A stretch of DNA of 33,122 nucleotides from a virus. The stretch's first letter is position 1, and every line of letters starts with the position of its first letter. The stretch lies in the IMG/VR virus record IMGVR_UViG_3300013004_000110, positions 1-33,122 of that record; one strand, given 5' to 3'. Of this stretch, positions 1-6,850 are shown piece by piece. Position numbers and translations under genes: made by a program. The notes beneath the pieces are model-generated. The model was not told the DNA's origin. It saw only the letters and a program-made list of their open reading frames with translations, and searched no databases.

Positions 1-392
1 GTAACTACTGCCTGTCGTGTATCAGGGTCCTGCATAAGTCTGTCAATAATCATGTCGTATTGCCCTGCAGTTCGAGGACCATATGCTCCGTGAAATAAAC
101 CGTTGTCCTCTGCGTAGTTTGCAAACTGTGGACCGACAGAGATAACTAAGTCTGGAATAGTTACGCCCGCAAGAAGCTGACACGCCTCAACTGCGCCGAT
201 ACCAGGAACTGTTCCTCGACCAACCTCAAGAGGTAAGGTGTTAAACACGTTGTCAATGCGAATAATCGCATCCTCGATCTCAAGGGTCTTCATACCGCGT
301 GGAGCAACCTCCTTGCCGTGCTCAAGTACGTGCTTAACAAGATCAACGTATCCGTTGACTCCGTCTTCTATATTTATTATCGCAGTATCCAT
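1..392 (-). CDS. Thymidylate synthase / dUMP-hydroxymethylase family protein (3' end cut by window)
   Basis: The reading frame starts at ATG 390-392, preceded by AAAAGGATGACGC, a fair ribosome binding site, and stays open to base 1, giving about 130 residues. The visible N-terminal part contains APRGMKTLE, LPLEVGRGT, GAVEACQLLAG and FHGAYGPRTAGQYD, followed by a DPDTRQAVV segment. This pattern (a YG.R segment with a downstream Q and an R-Q-A-V segment) is typical of phage ThyA-fold enzymes, which methylate or hydroxymethylate dUMP or dCMP using folate. The catalytic Cys and the C-terminus lie outside the window, so methylase and hydroxymethylase cannot be separated. The start overlaps the upstream kinase-like gene by 16 bases, so the two are probably co-translated. 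It would act in the infected cytoplasm on nucleotide precursors. Confidence 0.8.
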   Translation of the reverse strand, partial: MDTAIINIEDGVNGYVDLVKHVLEHGKEVAPRGMKTLEIEDAIIRIDNVFNTLPLEVGRGTVPGIGAVEACQLLAGVTIPDLVISVGPQFANYAEDNGLFHGAYGPRTAGQYDMIIDRLMQDPDTRQAVV

Positions 393-1390
393 GCGTCATC
401 CTTTTCTTGTAGTGTAGCAACTCGTAGAATTGCATCTCCGTATTCTTCCTTGCTTTTGTTAAAGAACCTACGCACATACTGCGGGTGAGGCAGAACAGAG
501 TAGTAGTCATCGTGCACGGGAATTGACGCCAACGTCTTCTCCGCAAGACGCCCAAGAACAACTATTCTTGGGAAACCTAACGTTCTCCATAACTCTAAGA
601 AAGAGTCCTTCACACCTTCATCGTTTATATTGATGATGCCCACGGCACGCCAAAGCTCCTCGGACATTGCAGTGAGTAGATACTCTGCAGAGTTGCCATC
701 AACAGGCATAAACGGAAGTTTTGTTTCCTCGCCGTATTTCTTTACGATGTTGCGGGTATCTCCGACAAGCAATACCTTTGGGTTTGGGTTTCCAATATAG
801 TATGGAAAAGGCTCAAGTTTGGCGGCCATTAGCTCTACCTGCTCTGCGTTATCAACAATATACTTTGCAACCTCAGGTATAAGATCAATACTGTCCGCTG
901 GAGGCTCAATCTTTGCAATGATGTTTGACGAGCCGCATGCGATTTCATATTGTTTAAGAATATCACTGAGATCATCTACGTCTACGAAGTCGTCGCCGCG
1001 AGAGGCAAGACGCTGCTGAATAACATCAAGAGGCTGATATAGCCAGAATTGAGCAACACCGCGAGACATAAGGAAGAGTTCAACCCAACGCCAACCAGCC
1101 TTGCCTAATAATCCATACCCATCTTTGTTTGTACTTGGGCGAAACTTAGGAGCGTATGTTACCTCGCCCCAGTGCCAACGATCTGATAATCCAATTTTAT
1201 TAAACCAATTTATTGTTTCAATTGACGTGACGTAGTCGTTTAGCACCCAACGGCGCGTCTGCTCTTCAGGACGCCCCTTGTGGAAAAGACGCGTAGGAGT
1301 AGTCGCAAAGCGCTCGTTAAGCTCGTGCTCAACTGCAGCGATAAGAGAGCTCTTACCTGATGCGTCGGTACCTTCGATTACTATAAACAT
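377..1390 (-). CDS. Thymidylate-kinase-like P-loop domain fused to a uracil-DNA-glycosylase-like domain
   Basis: This 337-aa protein has two parts. Residues 1-180 look like a dTMP-kinase-type nucleotide kinase: the P-loop EGTDASGKSS lies at residues 6-15, a DRWHWGE segment matches the DR(Y/W) substrate motif, and an RLASRGDD segment fits the LID region. Residues about 195-330 resemble the uracil-DNA-glycosylase superfamily: VLLVGDTRN, then LPFMPVDG, a YLL helix, a GIININ strand, VVLGRLAEKTL and finally LPHPQYVRRF, which takes the place of the HPS motif. The typical catalytic residues of motif 1 are not obvious, so the glycosylase half may bind or transfer rather than excise. It follows a good extended -10 promoter and overlaps the thymidylate-synthase-like gene by 16 bases. 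The kinase call is firm at fold level. The UDG-like call is by motif reading only. Confidence 0.75.
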   Translation of the reverse strand: MFIVIEGTDASGKSSLIAAVEHELNERFATTPTRLFHKGRPEEQTRRWVLNDYVTSIETINWFNKIGLSDRWHWGEVTYAPKFRPSTNKDGYGLLGKAGWRWVELFLMSRGVAQFWLYQPLDVIQQRLASRGDDFVDVDDLSDILKQYEIACGSSNIIAKIEPPADSIDLIPEVAKYIVDNAEQVELMAAKLEPFPYYIGNPNPKVLLVGDTRNIVKKYGEETKLPFMPVDGNSAEYLLTAMSEELWRAVGIININDEGVKDSFLELWRTLGFPRIVVLGRLAEKTLASIPVHDDYYSVLPHPQYVRRFFNKSKEEYGDAILRVATLQEKDDAWILR

Positions 1391-1416
1391 CTTGTCCTTT
1401 TGTCCTTAGTAGAATG

Positions 1417-1425
1417 ATTATAACA
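1417..1425 (-). promoter_or_regulatory. Extended -10 promoter element upstream of the kinase/UDG-like gene
   Basis: On the minus strand the sequence reads TGTTATAAT, a perfect extended -10 (TGnTATAAT). It lies 26 bases upstream of the ATG at 1388-1390, in the 47-base gap after the 156-aa gene. The hexamer 17 bases further upstream (TTCCCT) is a poor -35 match, which extended -10 promoters tolerate. The position fits a separate promoter for the nucleotide-metabolism genes. No experimental support can be seen here. Confidence 0.5.
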
Positions 1426-1437
1426 CGTTAAATTGTC

Positions 1438-1908
1438 TTAGGGAATAAGCTCAATTCTGTACATCTTCTCAATACCTTTATCCTTAATAGACGCCTCCTC
1501 AAGAAGACGCTCTGCAACCTTAGTAAGATAGCGAGCGCCACCTTGGTCATACTTATAAAGCGCCTCAAGAACTGCGTCTGGCTCCTCGGATACCTGTGCC
1601 CAGTATCTTGGTTTTTCTGGGAATACAAGATCAACCTCGAACGTAGGGCTGCACTGCTCACAAGGAACTGAGTCTGCGTCTAGATCATTAACAGGTCCCT
1701 CAGATAAGCCGTATCTTTTTACAAGAGGACAGGCTGCACCGTGAAATACAAGTGATATGCCGATGCGTGAAAGAATGTATGAGCCGTTCTCTGTCTTGTA
1801 GAGCCCGAACTCGATCCAGCGAGTAGAACCACGACGCCAGGAGGAAGATGAGGCTAGAAGTTTGCCGTTGAACTGCAGTATGCGAGTTCCGTCTTTTACC
1901 TCAAACAA
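1438..1908 (-). CDS. Hypothetical protein, 156 aa
   Basis: No named function is recognised. The chosen start is TTG at 1906-1908, because AGGAGA lies seven bases upstream and no better ATG is in frame. The protein is mixed alpha/beta. It has an early GSTRWIEFGLYK segment that looks like a compact beta sheet, one CEQC pair mid-protein, and a C-terminal helical part (RYWAQVSEEPDAVLEALY, then GGARYLTKVAERLLEEAS). The CEQC pair with an upstream GAACP Cys could bind a metal, but this is speculative. It is preceded by a 75-base leader (1909-1983) with no clear promoter and followed by the extended -10 promoter of the kinase-like gene. It is probably an accessory phage protein at the junction of the tail and metabolism regions. 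Confidence 0.75.
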   Translation of the reverse strand: MFEVKDGTRILQFNGKLLASSSSWRRGSTRWIEFGLYKTENGSYILSRIGISLVFHGAACPLVKRYGLSEGPVNDLDADSVPCEQCSPTFEVDLVFPEKPRYWAQVSEEPDAVLEALYKYDQGGARYLTKVAERLLEEASIKDKGIEKMYRIELIP

Positions 1909-1983
1909 TTATTGTCTCCTTAGTCATAACGTCGTTAGACGTAAATAGTATCATACAATTTTTTATTTTGTCATCTTGTCTCA

Positions 1984-2295
1984 TTATAGATCTGCAAACA
2001 TTGGATTTTCTGCTATATAATCTCCACAGAATCTCATAACCTCGAATAGTTTTTCTGATACCTCTGAAGTAACATCAGTCTGCGCGTCTATAAAGGTTGC
2101 TATGCCTCTAAAGTAATCACGAAGGTGGTCGTAGTACTCTGCTATAGAAGGAGGGTAGGCGTCTTTTGCTTCAGCAAGAGGAGCCTCAGACGAGGCAATT
2201 GCCTTTCCTTCCTCGTTGTAGACTACACGCATAATCTTTGGGTAGCCATGATCTCCTTCGTCTATCATTGCGACGTATCTTATTTCTAGTGACAT
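1984..2295 (-). CDS. Hypothetical protein, 103 aa
   Basis: This small acidic soluble protein has no recognised family. It begins with a beta-rich part (SLEIRYVAMIDEGDHG, then IMRVVYNEEGK) and ends with a largely helical half (SIAEYYDHLRDYFRGIATF, EKLFEVMRFCGDYIAENP). There is no signal peptide or membrane segment. The ATG start lies only three bases after the stop of the tail fibre gene, with AAAGGA about ten bases upstream, so it is probably translated from the tail transcript. Its position directly after the fibre would suit a fibre assembly chaperone or a small tail accessory protein, but the sequence itself does not show this. Confidence 0.75.
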   Translation of the reverse strand: MSLEIRYVAMIDEGDHGYPKIMRVVYNEEGKAIASSEAPLAEAKDAYPPSIAEYYDHLRDYFRGIATFIDAQTDVTSEVSEKLFEVMRFCGDYIAENPMFADL

Positions 2296-2298
2296 GCT

Positions 2299-3846
2299 TT
2301 ATTTGTCCTTTCGTATGTTAGTTACACTCTCAAGGTGATCTACCCTGAGAGAAAGTTCTTGAATTGACTTAATAACAGGAGAGATAAGCTGGTTGTAGTC
2401 GATTCTTCTTACCGGACTTGGCGCAAGTCCAGGCTCAGGGGCAAGCTCATTTTCGTCACGGAAGACAAGACCGTAATTCTCAATACCTTCGCTTGACATG
2501 AGTTTTTCAACGTCCTGCGCGATAAGACCGTATTGAACAGAGTCAGCCTGCTCATTCCACGCAAAAGAGACAGGAGTAAGCTTGTTGATAAAACTTAGAC
2601 CAAGTCCAACTGGAGAAACTTTTTGCTTTAGACGTAAGTCAGACTTTCCACCAGGTGCACCTGCAGGTCCAGGAGCTCCTTTAGGGCCAGGAGGACCAGG
2701 AGGTCCAGGAGGTCCTTTAGGACCAGTCGGACCAGCGATAAAAGGACCGCGGCTGATAGTTCCGTTTGATGAGATGTAGGCAAGACCAGTTCCAGAGCCG
2801 GCAAGACCAGTTCCTCTTATCGATCCAGCAAAAGTTGCGTTTCCTCCTGAAAGAAAACTACCAACAAGAGTAGTGCTGCCACTAACTTGCAATGATTGAA
2901 GAACAGAAAACGCAGACCCGTTTACAGCTGCTCCTGGAGATGTAATTGAAAAACCAACGCCTCCCGTGTTATAAAGTAAAACTCCATTAGTAACAAGACT
3001 GAGCAGAGGAAAGCTTCCAGTTCCATTACTTAAAATAAGACCAGAACCTAAACCAAGATTTGCAGCTTGTATAAGTCCAAGTTTTGTTCCAGCAGAGTCG
3101 TAAATTGACATGGTTGATTGTCCGCCGTCAAGCTCAACACGGGCGGGGCTCCCTGTTACAGGACTTCTAGTTTGAACAGTTCTACCAGACAAGGTTCCAG
3201 CGGTAACGTTAGTTGCGTTGACGTTCTCAACGATAATGTCTGTTGCGTTTATTCGACCAGTCGAACCGTCAAAGGTTAATGTATTCACTCCGGCAGAGTT
3301 TACTGCACGCAGCCCTTGCGCAGTAAGCTCAACACGCGCGACATCATTTAGATTATCCTTAAGCTCAATCTTCTTGCCTTGAATAAGCGATGCGGTAATC
3401 GCGTTAGCAGAGATCTTGTCTGCAACAATGGCGTTGGCAGAGATCTCATCAGCTGTAATCGCGTTGGCTTGAATCTCACGCGCGGTAATGGCATCAGCGC
3501 TAATCTTGCCTGCAATAATTGCGTTGGCGTTAATTACACGAGCGTCAATCGCGTCCGTGGTGATGTTACGGTTTGTGACCGCATTGTTGTTAAGTTCAGA
3601 GTTGGTAACCGCGTTAGCGTCAATCGTGCGAGTAGAGATCTCATTGGTTCCAATTGAGTTTTCTACAACCGCAAGATTTTTTATCGTCTCTGTGACAACT
3701 GCTGCACGTGGAAGCTTCTCTGTTGTAACAACCTGCGCCTGTAGACGTTTTGCAGCAGGGCGTTTTTCAATGTAGCGTAGACGCGAGTCAATGTTAGTTG
3801 TCATGTTACCTACAGACTTACGAGATCTAAAGCGACGACTAGCCAC
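2299..3846 (-). CDS. Tail fibre: decapeptide repeats, collagen-like segment and S74 intramolecular chaperone
   Basis: This 515-aa protein is a host-contact fibre. A basic N-terminus (residues 1-60, probably the virion attachment end) is followed by eight decapeptide repeats at residues 75-154 of the form I-x-x-[ND]-A-[IV], suggesting a trimeric beta-helix or coiled stalk. A beta-rich Gly/Ser/Thr region (160-370) follows, then ten collagen-like Gly-X-Y triplets at 372-401. The C-terminus (402-515) fits a peptidase S74 intramolecular chaperone: it starts SDLRLKQ and contains VQYGLIAQDVEKL. In known S74 proteins the chaperone trimerises the fibre and cuts itself off at the Ser of this motif. The start is GTG, overlapping the preceding tail gene by eight bases. 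Confidence 0.85.
   Translation of the reverse strand: MASRRFRSRKSVGNMTTNIDSRLRYIEKRPAAKRLQAQVVTTEKLPRAAVVTETIKNLAVVENSIGTNEISTRTIDANAVTNSELNNNAVTNRNITTDAIDARVINANAIIAGKISADAITAREIQANAITADEISANAIVADKISANAITASLIQGKKIELKDNLNDVARVELTAQGLRAVNSAGVNTLTFDGSTGRINATDIIVENVNATNVTAGTLSGRTVQTRSPVTGSPARVELDGGQSTMSIYDSAGTKLGLIQAANLGLGSGLILSNGTGSFPLLSLVTNGVLLYNTGGVGFSITSPGAAVNGSAFSVLQSLQVSGSTTLVGSFLSGGNATFAGSIRGTGLAGSGTGLAYISSNGTISRGPFIAGPTGPKGPPGPPGPPGPKGAPGPAGAPGGKSDLRLKQKVSPVGLGLSFINKLTPVSFAWNEQADSVQYGLIAQDVEKLMSSEGIENYGLVFRDENELAPEPGLAPSPVRRIDYNQLISPVIKSIQELSLRVDHLESVTNIRKDK
2644..2733 (-). repeat. Collagen-like Gly-X-Y coding repeat
   Basis: Ten consecutive Gly-X-Y triplets (residues 372-401 of the fibre), rich in GPP, GPK and GAP, are encoded by a 9-base quasi-periodic tract. 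Phage fibres use such segments as thin triple-helical linkers. Here the tract joins the fibre shaft directly to the S74 chaperone domain. Confidence 0.85.
3385..3624 (-). repeat. Eight 30-base tandem repeats encoding decapeptides in the tail fibre
   Basis: Residues 75-154 of the fibre divide exactly into eight ten-residue units such as ISADAITARE, IQANAITADE and ISANAITASL. In DNA this gives a 30-base period with recurrent GCG(A/T)T(A/T)GC-type words. The units differ by conservative substitutions, so they are diverged and selected at protein level. Such arrays can gain or lose units by recombination and alter fibre length. Confidence 0.8.
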
Positions 3847-5860
3847 GCTTATCTACCTCCCACTCTGCAATTAGTTTTAACGATACCTTTTCAGGAAACG
3901 TTGGGCTGTTTCCGACTGAAACCGTGTACGAGTCAATCTTACGCACAATAACGGTGTCACGTGGCTCAAGATCTGACGCAAGACGCATCTTAACAAACTC
4001 GTCATCAATTACGAGCGAGCACCAGTCACCTGGTGCATACGTCCCAACTACGGGATTAAGTGACCCGTTAACACCTACCGTGATGTCGGCAAGTGGCGGA
4101 CGAAACTCGCTAAGATAGCGTGAAGCTGTCTCGTAAAGAGCAACCTCATCTACTTCATCGTTCTCTGAGACGTCGTCCTCAAGAATAGGCCAGCCATCAA
4201 GTAGTAGTTCTAGCGAGGCAGCAGCGGAGTATGGCTGACTTGCACCTTCACCAAGATCACCGATGTTGCCAACCGCCCACATGCGCGTTACCGCGTCATC
4301 TGACTTTTCATCAAGAGAAAAATCACTTATCTGTCCAGGGTACTCAAACACAAGTTCATCTGCGCCAAAGCGACTTATTGGAGATACCTCGCCTGGTGCT
4401 GGAGGATTAGGATAGTTTATTGGAAGTAGAACAAACTCTCGCTTAAACGACGCCGTGTTTGGGTCATAGAAGCAGTCGATGCGATACTCAAAGCCGTCTG
4501 TTCGTTCAACAGGAGAAGCTGATCTTCTCTTTGAGCTCGAAAGACGATCTGAATACTTATCAAGCTCCTCGCCAACGTTTCTTAACTCAAAGCCGCGATA
4601 ATTTTCTGGCTCAAGATCAATTCCGGAGTATTCGTCTGTGGAGTAGTCAAGTCCGCCAATGTCAGAGTTGGCGGTGTATGGTCCGTATGTTCCAACAAGA
4701 ACATATGGAGTTACAACCGCGGTAGCACCTGCTGCAACAGCTGATGGCGCGATGTTGACAAGACCAGAGGTGAGGTAGCTAAACGTATTGGAGGTAGCTG
4801 AGAGAATGATGTACTCTCCGTTAAGAATCTCTGAGAACGAGTCGCCTTGATCAACTCCAGATATAACTACTCTTTGTCCAACTGAGAACCCGTGACTTCC
4901 AGAGGTAGTAAGCGTTGCAACGTAGTCAACTAGCTGCTTGTTTGTAACTGTTCTTGTGTTAACAGACACCGCGGTAGGTGAGACCGTCCCGCTTTTTGCG
5001 TAAGTTAGCGTTGTTGCTGTTGGAGTGCTTGCAACGATGTATTGCCCGTTAAACGTCTGGTCAACGTTTCTTATAAGAACAACCTGTCCTGGACTAAGCC
5101 CGTGAGGAGTAGAGGTAGTTATAGTTGCAGAGCCACTTGCTATTTGCTTATTTGTTATTAAAACTTTTTCTGCTAGACCAGGCTCAATTTCGTCGTTGGC
5201 AAACTCTAGGTTTGTAAAATCAGTTAACATGGAGTCAATAAGACTCTTAACCCAATCATACGTATCGGTGTTTACAAGAACAGTAACTAGAGGATAGGTT
5301 CCGTTTGCAACTCCTACAGCGTCAATGGAGAATGTAGTACTGGTTGGAGCCGGGCTACTTCTTACAGTATAGAAACCATCAAATGGAAAATCTTTTACCT
5401 CACGAAACGACATCTTTACAGATGACCCCGCTGCTATCTCATATGTGTAACCTGGATCTAATGTAACTGCACCGATGCCGCCGGACACAACTATTGTGGC
5501 TCCAAGGTCATGTGACCACGTCTTCCACACACGGCGACGAAATAGGTAGCTTGTCCACTCTGACGCATTGATGTCAAGTGTGCGGCTAATAAGGTTGTAG
5601 TTGCGAGACCAGATAACTCCTCCCCACACACATACTCCGTCTCGAGTTACATATAGCGCAGTTTTTCCTGGCATTGTCGAGTCGTAAAGATTAAATGACG
5701 CTGTCTTGTCAATAACAGGGATGTTGCCGCTAAAGCTCCCTGCGCCTTTTAGCGCACGTCCATAGCTTACACCTTGAAATGGAATCTCCGCTAGTAGCGT
5801 GTTACTTACAATGTCGGTAACAAAGTACCGATACGTTGCAGCCTCTGTATTAAAACCCAT
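3839..5860 (-). CDS. Minor tail protein (tail-tip/baseplate hub type) with two inserted beta modules
   Basis: This 673-aa protein lies between the distal tail protein and the fibre, the usual place of the siphovirus tail-associated hub. The N-terminal part (FQGVSYGRALKGAGSFSG, then GVCVWGGVIWSRNY and LDINASEWTSYL) resembles actinophage minor tail proteins of the Gp37-like hub class. Two tandem beta modules are inserted at residues about 231-300 and 300-388. Each has a TITT/TLTTS strand, PHGL or SHGF, GQ.VVI, V.Q, NG.Y and TTLTY or NTFSY. The C-terminal half (FEYRIDCFYDP, FPEKVSLKLIAEW) again looks like hub structure. There is no peptidoglycan hydrolase motif. The ATG start has only a weak ribosome binding site. 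Confidence 0.75.
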   Translation of the reverse strand: MGFNTEAATYRYFVTDIVSNTLLAEIPFQGVSYGRALKGAGSFSGNIPVIDKTASFNLYDSTMPGKTALYVTRDGVCVWGGVIWSRNYNLISRTLDINASEWTSYLFRRRVWKTWSHDLGATIVVSGGIGAVTLDPGYTYEIAAGSSVKMSFREVKDFPFDGFYTVRSSPAPTSTTFSIDAVGVANGTYPLVTVLVNTDTYDWVKSLIDSMLTDFTNLEFANDEIEPGLAEKVLITNKQIASGSATITTSTPHGLSPGQVVLIRNVDQTFNGQYIVASTPTATTLTYAKSGTVSPTAVSVNTRTVTNKQLVDYVATLTTSGSHGFSVGQRVVISGVDQGDSFSEILNGEYIILSATSNTFSYLTSGLVNIAPSAVAAGATAVVTPYVLVGTYGPYTANSDIGGLDYSTDEYSGIDLEPENYRGFELRNVGEELDKYSDRLSSSKRRSASPVERTDGFEYRIDCFYDPNTASFKREFVLLPINYPNPPAPGEVSPISRFGADELVFEYPGQISDFSLDEKSDDAVTRMWAVGNIGDLGEGASQPYSAAASLELLLDGWPILEDDVSENDEVDEVALYETASRYLSEFRPPLADITVGVNGSLNPVVGTYAPGDWCSLVIDDEFVKMRLASDLEPRDTVIVRKIDSYTVSVGNSPTFPEKVSLKLIAEWEVDKRG

Positions 5861-5902
5861 GTCGCGTTAGCCTATGTCTCTCGTCGTTGTTATCATTGTA
5901 AA

Positions 5903-6850
5903 CTATCCAATCCACCCAGAGCGGTAGTAAACACGCAAGGTTGCATTACTTGCAGCGTTGCCTTCATCAATTACAGTGATTGTGTTTTGTCCTGGAGAAA
6001 GTCGTATCCAGTCAACAAGCGTGTCAATCATCGAGCGTGTACCTTCAATTGAGCCGTCAAGTGCAACCTCTCGGTCCTGGGTGTCAATCTCTAGAATCTG
6101 CCCGTTAGGGACAGGATCAATAACAAGAATCAACTCATCGCGTGTTGAGTTTGTGATAGTTAGAGGGCCTGTTACTCCTCCAGAAAGTTCAAGTATGACG
6201 TATACCTCGTAGTTACCAATGTTTGTAACAACGCCTGTTCCAGTCTTTCCTGCGCCAGTGTTACGCACAGGAATTTCAACAACAGAGTATCCTTCTGGGT
6301 CAGAGTCGTCCCACTCATACTTAATTGGATCTGCTGCTCTCAGCGATATGGAAAACTCGGTTCTTCCACGAGCATTGACTGTCTCAATGTCAGGTTGACC
6401 ACTTAGACGCACGAACGAAGCGCGTGGTGGATCCTCAAATGTTCTAAACCAGGCGCCTCGATAGACAAGGTTTGTATCGCGAATAAGTTTATCTCGTGCC
6501 GCAGCAACGTATGATGGGCTTGGAGGAAGAAACACTCCTTCAAGAGTAAAGGTGCGAGACTGCCAACGCCCGTTAATGTCATAGGATCCGTCAGCAAAAC
6601 CGCGCTGTATGTTTGGCATGTCAAGGTCAGGGTGACCCCACCAACCTTTAATGTTGGTGCATACCCAGATCACGTTGTTCTCGTCAATTGAGTTAAGAAT
6701 AAGATCTCCGAGAATGACGTCAGAGTTTAACTTCATTCCAGAGATATAAGGCTCTGGCAAAGGAGTCAGCGCACGCTTGACTACCTTGTTTTCACGGTAT
6801 TGCTCTATCGCGCTAGGCGCTACGTCAATGTATTCTTTTTCCTCTGACAT
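5903..6850 (-). CDS. Distal tail protein (Dit-like minor tail protein)
   Basis: The gene directly follows the tape measure with a one-base TAATG overlap, the standard place of the distal tail protein that caps the tail tube and holds the tip complex. The 315-aa sequence has features of this family: a mid-protein IKGWWGHPDLDMPNIQRG segment, SRTFTLEGVF, RGAWFRTFEDPPRASFVRL and FSISLRAADPIKYEW, followed by a beta-sandwich C-terminal half (TGTGVVTNIGNYEVYVILE, NGQILEIDTQDREV, LSPGQNTITV). No enzymatic motif is seen. The assignment rests on position and on this family-like order of strands. Confidence 0.78.
   Translation of the reverse strand: MSEEKEYIDVAPSAIEQYRENKVVKRALTPLPEPYISGMKLNSDVILGDLILNSIDENNVIWVCTNIKGWWGHPDLDMPNIQRGFADGSYDINGRWQSRTFTLEGVFLPPSPSYVAAARDKLIRDTNLVYRGAWFRTFEDPPRASFVRLSGQPDIETVNARGRTEFSISLRAADPIKYEWDDSDPEGYSVVEIPVRNTGAGKTGTGVVTNIGNYEVYVILELSGGVTGPLTITNSTRDELILVIDPVPNGQILEIDTQDREVALDGSIEGTRSMIDTLVDWIRLSPGQNTITVIDEGNAASNATLRVYYRSGWIG

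Noticed and set aside
1909-1983. A promoter in the 75-base leader of the 156-aa gene
   Set aside because: It is AT-rich with TATGAT-like words, but no paired -35 or extended -10 could be found at proper spacing.
3385-3624. A 30-base periodicity that could suggest a CRISPR array
   Set aside because: The period is in frame, encodes regular decapeptides in the fibre, and has no constant repeats with unique spacers.
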